64,000 bases of DNA from Hyaloperonospora brassicae (Eukaryota > Oomycota > Peronosporomycetes > Peronosporales > Peronosporaceae). The notes beneath the pieces are model-generated. The model was not told where the DNA came from and did not search any database. It saw nothing but the letters and a program-made list of their open reading frames with translations. Positions 58,374 to 64,000 of this stretch are shown piece by piece (the first letter of the stretch is position 1; the number at the start of each line of letters is the position of its first letter). The stretch spans positions 1 to 64,000 of the forward strand of contig CANTFL010001117.1 of assembly GCA_947650285.1 (NCBI GenBank). The letters are read 5' to 3'. A program made the translations under genes and the position numbers.

Positions 58374-59435
58374 ATGCGTCTGGCCTACTCCGTTGCTACC
58401 GCTCTCGCCGCTGTTTTCGCTTCCAGTGGCGCGGATTCGACTGGTGTCACGGCGAATGCTCTTCCCGAGCCCCACGTCTCTCTTGTGGCCCGCGTGATGG
58501 ACAGCAACGCCTACGACACGGACCCGCAGAGGCTTCTGCGACAGTCTTTTGGCGATGATGATTCGACGCTGTCTGTAGACCGTGAGGAGAGAATCAACAC
58601 TGCACATGTCTCCGACATAGCTGGGCCGATGACTGGAGAAATTGCTACAAGTGGCTTCCTTGCGAGAGCGTTGGACCAATGGGCATTTCGGTCGGCCCGC
58701 TACGGCCAAGTTCTTGGGAACTTTAAGGAACAGCACAAGATCCTGGGAAAGCCGCTTAAGTGGTGGGATGAGATAATGAAGCGGCTGTCTAATAGATCTT
58801 TCATTGATAAGTTCACAAAATGGGCGAAGAGTTTGAAGGTCGAAGGTAAATCGATCGGTGACCGCTTTACGCAAGCTTTTCAGAAGTACACGCAAACCGC
58901 AACGAAAGGCGCTGCAGATGTAGTGGATGGTCAAGCGGTATGGACTCGTTTGGATGAGTGGGGCGGAAAGGTCGCCGACGACGCCTCGTTGTATATAACG
59001 AATGCCCTGAAGACGATGGACGAAAGTAAGCAGCTTGCAGTGATTAAAATCAGTGTCAATGCTGTCGCTGGCGACTTAGCCAAACTCAAGGCCACGTGGA
59101 AGAAAGAATACGAACCACAGAAAGATGTGACTTCGATCGAATTGGCATACTCGAAGTTTGACTCCACGCGGATCGATATCCACAATCACCTCAAAACGGT
59201 TATAGATGATCTTTCGAAAGTGGGCGAGGACAAGGTGGCCGGTGTACTCAAGACCAACTTCAAATCGCTTGATGATTTTTTCGAGGGCCTGAAGTTTCCC
59301 GCGTTCAAGAAATTTGCAGAGGGGGATGGAACCGCGGCTGCAGCTCTTCCTACGGTAAAGCTGCCAGAACCTCTTCCCGGTAGCCCGCTTGGAACACCTG
59401 GGACGCCCAAAGACAGCAACCCCAAGGTCGAGTAG
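58374..59435 (+). CDS. Secreted RXLR-EER effector protein
   Basis: 353 codons, intact. Residues 1-20 are a signal peptide (MRLAYSVATALAAVFASSGA, cleavage probably after A20). RLLR at 53-56 is an exact RXLR motif and DREER at 69-73 the companion EER, the usual spacing for oomycete effectors that enter plant cells. The C-terminal domain (about 74-330) is helix-rich, charged, with several Trp (LDQWAF, KWWDEI, FTKWAK, LDEWGG), and residues 330-353 are proline-rich. There is no cysteine. No WY fold could be confirmed. The host target is unknown. It is the only intact gene in the window and is flanked by retroelement LTRs. A 307-codon antisense frame overlaps it and is treated as a shadow. Confidence 0.93.
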   Translation: MRLAYSVATALAAVFASSGADSTGVTANALPEPHVSLVARVMDSNAYDTDPQRLLRQSFGDDDSTLSVDREERINTAHVSDIAGPMTGEIATSGFLARALDQWAFRSARYGQVLGNFKEQHKILGKPLKWWDEIMKRLSNRSFIDKFTKWAKSLKVEGKSIGDRFTQAFQKYTQTATKGAADVVDGQAVWTRLDEWGGKVADDASLYITNALKTMDESKQLAVIKISVNAVAGDLAKLKATWKKEYEPQKDVTSIELAYSKFDSTRIDIHNHLKTVIDDLSKVGEDKVAGVLKTNFKSLDDFFEGLKFPAFKKFAEGDGTAAAALPTVKLPEPLPGSPLGTPGTPKDSNPKVE

Positions 59436-60568
59436 GATGCCCTTCGACCGTCCGGCCCTGCTTGGCGTTGACACTTGAGCGATGGGTGCGCTGCATTTCT
59501 ACCATTCGCCCACAGCGCATGCAGCTTCTGGTACGTATTTTCATGTCGAATACATTTGATCGAGGGTTGTCAGACACAAGGGCGTCACTTTGATTTTACG
59601 CTCGACTTTCGTCGTGTCGCACTTATCAATGCTAAGACATAATACATTTCTTTTGACGCTGTCTGTTTGCCTAATGCCTAACATAGAAGGAAAACACGGG
59701 TTGCATCTCTCTACTTCGCTCAACGTCGCCATGCGTAAACGAGACAAAGTAGGATGTCACTCAAGTGCGGATTATCGGCGTCGTCGGTCGAATGAAGTGT
59801 CAGAGCGCACCATATTGCCGAAATGCATTGGTCGTAGTGTCCTGGATAGCACGAGTAAGAAGAGGTAAGCCTGTTGCGTGAAGCAATCGACTGCGCGACC
59901 CACTTCGGATGGGATTCAAGGCGGGGGTCGCAACCACGTGCGCAATGCGCCTCCTTCCTTCACTCAAGTAAGATGGCACTAGACTAAAACTGCTTGTCGC
60001 GACAACTTGATGTACAACACACAGCTCAAGTCACACGATTCGCGACGTTGTTGACGTGGCAACTAGTAACTTATCGCGATGCAAAATGTTTCTTACGGCA
60101 GTGCATCGAGTTACTGTAGAGTCTTTGGTATTGCTCGGAACTTCGCAACACCAGACTCTGTGGCTGGTCTTCCTGGATGATCACGCACCCGACCATTCTC
60201 ACGTGCCGCGTGTTCTTGTCCACCACAATGCTGCAGCTCAAGTTACAGCTTCTTTGTTACACGTAATTTACCTTTTCCTTCGTACCACACGCCACCACTG
60301 CAATGTAGAGTTGTCACCCGGCCTCCAAACATTAAATACGCCGCGTTCATGCAGCACAAATTCTTTCTTTATACTCGCGCCAAATAACCGCAAAGACTCC
60401 GTCAGGTCTTCCGCGTCTGCCGCGACTATAGCTAGCACGTGTCGAGTTGATAGGATAGCATGCCGCGAGAAGTCAACTTCAGTCGTTGGCTTGGACTTGT
60501 TCTGTCAATGGTACACTGTGGTTGAGCATCCATGGCACACGTACGTGTGCCATTCATCGTACCATCCC
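59436..60568. other. 3' flank of the effector gene; no assigned gene
   Basis: GC-richer than the AT-rich blocks. Frames at 59,590-59,868 and 60,056-60,607 (183 codons, first codon GTG, running into the LTR) carry no recognisable domains. The second cannot be a native gene end because its last 12 codons are LTR sequence. The word ACACGTACGTGTGCCA shortly before the LTR is palindromic. Confidence 0.5.
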
Positions 60569-60960
60569 TGTAACGGGGCAGCCCGTTACATGGAAATTGT
60601 CATTTAAAAGATAATGACAATAAAGAATATTAACGTAAATATTCTTTGTACAATATCACCAATGGTGGTGATATTGATGGGTCGACCAAAGAGTCTGCTC
60701 ATTGGTTGATATCTTGATGATATCAACCCACCAATCGCCGCAAGACGCGCGCAATGAGTGGTGACGAGACGTCGTCATACTTTCAGTTAGATTGGTATAA
60801 TTGAGCTAAGTCAAACAGAGAGACAGTGGTTAAAGACTTGATTATATTAATATAACAGTTCTGCTTTTACCTTATCTATGCTTCCTCGTTTGCCTCGTGT
60901 ACGTCTGTTGGGCGCACATTACTCTTGCGTTAAGTTCACGCAAGGGTGTGCCCCGTTACA
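60569..60960 (+). repeat. Solo LTR with perfect target-site duplication
   Basis: 392 bp from TGTAACGGGG to GTGCCCCGTTACA, flanked on both sides by ATCCC (60,564-60,568 and 60,961-60,965). It is related to LTR-A but diverged. Its 5' end is a chain of perfect stems: TGTAACGGG (60,569-60,590), ATTGTCATT (60,596-60,621), AAAGAATATT (60,622-60,647), CAATATCACC (60,651-60,676) and GGTTGATATC (60,704-60,728). It arose by recombination between the two LTRs of a former element. It lies 1.1 kb downstream of the effector stop. Confidence 0.97.
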
Positions 60961-61159
60961 ATCCCCCAACATCAGTGCCGTTTTATCCATCGAAGATATG
61001 TTTCAATTTTTACTTTAATACAGGGCAAAGCCTTAAAATGTAGTAAATTGGCAGGATTCATCTTAGTGTTAAAAAGTGGAAATAAACATCACTTGCACTT
61101 TGACCTAATCCGACACGTGCCTTGTTATGGCGTATTTGATTACAAGAGTTGTAATCCCT

Positions 61160-63316
61160 TGTAACGGGACTACACGTCGACTGGTAGTCGACAATAGGTG
61201 TGGTTCACACAAGGGATGGGAACTCCTTTCAAGTAATATTATAACACAAGTATCAGTAGTTGAAGACTGATGTCTGTCAACAATTGATTACGAGATCTTT
61301 TAATAGGTTTATTTAGGACATAAGTGAGTAGGTTATTTACTTTGTTCTACGGTTTTCTTTTAGGTTAAAAGAAGAAACAAAATTCAGTTTCCATAATGAT
61401 CAACAAGAGACACGTGCCTCTCTGAGGCGTTTTGCGATCGTAAGGAAGTAGCAACGCCTTGCTAAGGCAGCTACTCTTCGTGCACTTGGTGCGATTGATT
61501 CTTTGAATAGTTTCGTCCGCCTGGAACAGGGACCGTAAGCTCTTTGAGCTTGTGTGACTCTTTGAGTCGGGTTCTTTGAACCACCTTTTTGCTCTCGGAG
61601 CTGTTGACTCTTTGAGTCGGGTTCGTAGAACCAAAGTTGCTCGTAAGAGCGTTAAGTCTTCCTCTGACTTAAGAATCTGTGTAGCTCCGCTACAACGATG
61701 TCAAGGCATATACTCGTAAGCGCTTTGTGCTGGTGATTCATTGAATCGTTGAAGTCCCTTTACCCGGGACTTGAAGCTCAGTGAGCTTAGTAGACTCGTT
61801 GACTCGTGTTCTTGTTAAGGACGACGTATATCGTAGAGCTAAAGCCTTTCTTTGTCAAAGAAGCTGTTTTAGCTCCGCCGCGCTTGTTGTCAGGTCTTAA
61901 ACTGCAGTCGCGTGATTGCGTAAATCACAGATTACAAGAAGCGGCACCGACATCGAAAAGGGCGACTCAGACATACCTCGTATTGGCGAGACTTCGCATA
62001 TCAATCAACTTGTTTTCATCTCCTCGATTTTTTAAGAGGTCGTTACTTACTCCACAGCATTGAAGCATGATGCACTACCATCACAGGATGCACAAATCAC
62101 AGACTTGGCTCGTTGTATCGATTACACCATCAATCATAGCCGTCCACCACTTTAGGTCCACATATGAATGGTATGCCAATCATCCGGTCAACGAAAAGAG
62201 CGACGTATTTAAGCACGACATTGTAAATCGCTTGCATCGATTTGATGGAGTCATTCGTAGCCTCCATGACGTCACCGTAGCCCGGATAAGTAAAAACAAT
62301 TCGATAGACGGCTATAAGTCATGGCGGTATTTCTTACATTGGATCGCACCAAACATTGAACATAGAGAGAGAATGTCTGAGGTACATTCGGGTTGGCGTA
62401 GGCCCCACTATATTCGGCTTTGTTAGCCACTCTCCGGCGATGTGTAATCGTATCGCCCCTGCGCGGGTATAGATCCGCGTGCCTCCCGGTCCCAGTGCCA
62501 GTGCGTTTCCACTCTGTCACCGAAGCAGTGCAATTATTGGACATATCCTTCGGTGCGTTGGAATGGGAGGGTCATTTCTTCATTTTGATCGAGCATCGTC
62601 ATACCCTACGAGTATACGAGCTCTGGCGAAAAGTTAAAGCAGATCAATAGTACTAGCACGTTTTGTTCATGAAAAGCGTGTAGTACTTTGCCCCTGATCG
62701 TAAAATGACGAAGCATGAGCCACATGGCGCGAGCAACGAAACAATGCTATTCAGCCAACAATAAAACGGGGAGAAGTAGAAGGCTGAACCGATCAGCGAT
62801 TATCAGGTACACGAGGTGAGGGCGTATTCGCGAATGAAAGGCTAACCTTCGCTGCAGGCCATATACACACGTAGATCTACTTGTGTTGCTCAATATCGCT
62901 CATCGCCTTCGGGGCAAATGCCGCTTTGACAAATATCTTGATCGTTGATTTCATTAAACACATGTGTCGTTATCATCGTTTTCGAATGCCGTAGTTGTAA
63001 AAAAACAAGTCGACGGTCACGAGCGCGAGCCAAGCTACGAATCAAAATATTGTACCAGGAGTATTGCTCCTATTAGGACCCAAGTATAAAATAAAGGCTA
63101 GATGTTTTACCCGAAATTGAACCTACTCAGCATATCGAAACAATCGCATTACATTAACATGAATCTCATCGTTGCAGATAATGTCTAGCTTAGAAAAGAA
63201 CCTGTGGTGCAAGTATTAGCTTTAATAAGTAAATAGTTCTGTTTTGTTGATATAGACCCTAGGGTCAGCTAAAAAATAAACTTTCAGACTGGCCGGGCGT
63301 TATTTTGCTATGAGCC
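61160..63316 (+). repeat. Repeat X, fullest copy
   Basis: Starts TGTAACGGG at 61,160. The first 1.3 kb match 15,037-16,344. The rest, to about 63,316, matches 8,655-9,376 in reverse complement. The LTR-A insertion site seen in the other copies is empty here (GTATA at 62,467-62,471). It carries the hairpin array (61,537-61,694) and an extra 124-bp block (63,040-63,163). X may be a long LTR or a non-autonomous element; its right end is not sharply defined. Confidence 0.85.
62272..62544 (-). CDS. Hypothetical ORF in repeat X, spanning the LTR-A target site
   Basis: ATG at 62,544 opens 90 codons: MSNNCTASVTEWKRTGTGTG, LYPRRGDTITHRRRVANKAE, YANPNVPQTFSLYVQCLV and SRLSNCFYLSGLR. The frame runs through 62,467-62,471, the position interrupted by LTR-A in the other copies, and the remaining half of the frame is still open at 16,148-16,340. 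Family unknown; X may once have encoded a protein on this strand. Confidence 0.35.
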   Translation of the reverse strand: MSNNCTASVTEWKRTGTGTGRHADLYPRRGDTITHRRRVANKAEYSGAYANPNVPQTFSLYVQCLVRSNVRNTAMTYSRLSNCFYLSGLR

Positions 63317-64000
63317 AGGTGTGTGCACACAAACTTAAACTTTTAAAACTTAATCAAAGTCTAAATAAGCTTTACTATTATACAAATGATCTGAGCCTAT
63401 ACTACTCTTACATCTTTCACTCAGCGCTATTTGACGCATTCAATTTTACGTTTACCGTCTTTTCAACTGGAACGAAAAGGAAAAAGCTCAAATTTTCTAT
63501 AACAAACTACAGGAATTAAATACAACGATGTGAAAACATGTGTTTTTTTATGTGTGTGTATTTCATTAAGTTAAGTAATAACATTACATCAATTTAAGCA
63601 TAACTTCAAAGCATTAGGCGTAAAATGCTATTCTGATTTTTTCAAATTTTATCATCTCAATGGTTTTGTATTCGTACATGTATTTTTGAGTACTGTATAT
63701 TGTCAAAATAACATACAGATTGGATGTTAAACGAGCGGAAGGTACCTGATTGCGCATTCATCCGGTGTTAATGTGCGCTACAACTTTTGCACCCTTGGTT
63801 TCACTGTCATTACAAAAATCTCAAAGCGATTATATTATAGTAATTACCTAAATCTGTGTTTATACAAACTAAATGCACAAATACAACATTTCGCCGATGC
63901 AAGTTCGTCTTATGAGCCATCACGTCGGAAAAGTACCGATTGGCTTTGTCCGACCGAAAATGTGCACGGCTATCATCACAATTATGTCTCTCGAGTTTAA
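63317..64000. other. AT-rich end of window, no assigned gene
   Basis: Mostly AT-rich. The last 110 bp are GC-richer and open (EPSRRKSTDWLCPTENVHGY to TAA at 63,998-64,000), possibly the edge of another gene or transposon. Not enough sequence to tell. Confidence 0.4.

Noticed and set aside
58011..58934. 307-codon minus-strand frame over the effector gene
   Set aside because: It overlaps the effector coding sequence and promoter, contains an Arg/Asp run made by the microsatellite, and has no recognisable domain. Treated as a shadow of a GC-rich gene.
60056..60607. 183-codon plus frame as a gene
   Set aside because: Starts at GTG, has no domain, and its end lies inside the solo LTR, so it cannot be an original gene end.
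63773..64000. 75-codon frame at the window end
   Set aside because: Mostly AT-rich with only the last 35 codons protein-like; too little context at the window edge.

Overview
The window looks like oomycete chromosomal DNA, most like a downy mildew or Phytophthora-type plant pathogen. The evidence is one intact gene for a secreted RXLR-EER effector with an oomycete-style initiator upstream, many decayed Ty3/gypsy retrotransposons (some with chromodomains), and a decayed Crypton-type tyrosine recombinase. The species cannot be fixed from the sequence; the long AT-rich stretches next to GC-richer transposon islands would fit a Plasmopara-like genome (inference). No rRNA, tRNA or CRISPR array was recognised.

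Layout. 1-5.4 kb: three overlapping gypsy pol fragments on the + strand (RT end, RNase H, integrase, chromodomain), a 15-bp minisatellite, and coiled-coil reading frames on the opposite strand. 6.6-7.95 kb: a decayed minus-strand protein remnant. 8.65-14.1 kb: a piece of a repeat called X here, then gypsy element A (LTR, gag, protease, RT remnant, RNase H, integrase, chromodomain). 13.6-16.8 kb: an antisense ORF, a second X piece, and an inverted LTR-A. 16.9-18.1 kb: a deleted plus-strand gypsy fragment. 18.1-23.1 kb: a minus-strand gypsy copy (LTR relic, gag, protease, RT, RNase H, integrase). Its 18,110-19,892 part is an almost perfect inverted copy of 1-1,782.

23.1-42.8 kb and 45.7-55.3 kb are AT-rich, essentially non-coding, with a few LTR relics. 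42.8-45.0 kb holds the Crypton recombinase pseudogene, followed by a three-copy tandem repeat. 55.3-63.3 kb is GC-richer: a gag-like or antisense ORF beside an LTR, the RXLR effector gene (58,374-59,435), a solo LTR with a perfect 5-bp target duplication (60,569-60,960), and the fullest copy of X (61,160 to about 63,316).

Only the effector gene looks functional; all transposon ORFs carry stops, frameshifts or deletions. The most unusual signal is structural. Repeat X contains ten perfect short stem-loops in about 180 bp. The U3 ends of three related LTRs are strings of hairpins whose positions are kept while the stem sequences change. Similar stems are packed into the coding parts of the same elements. 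A second notable signal is that the empty site for the LTR-A insertion survives in X at 62.47 kb, while the two flanks of that insertion sit at 9.4 and 16.3 kb in opposite orientations.
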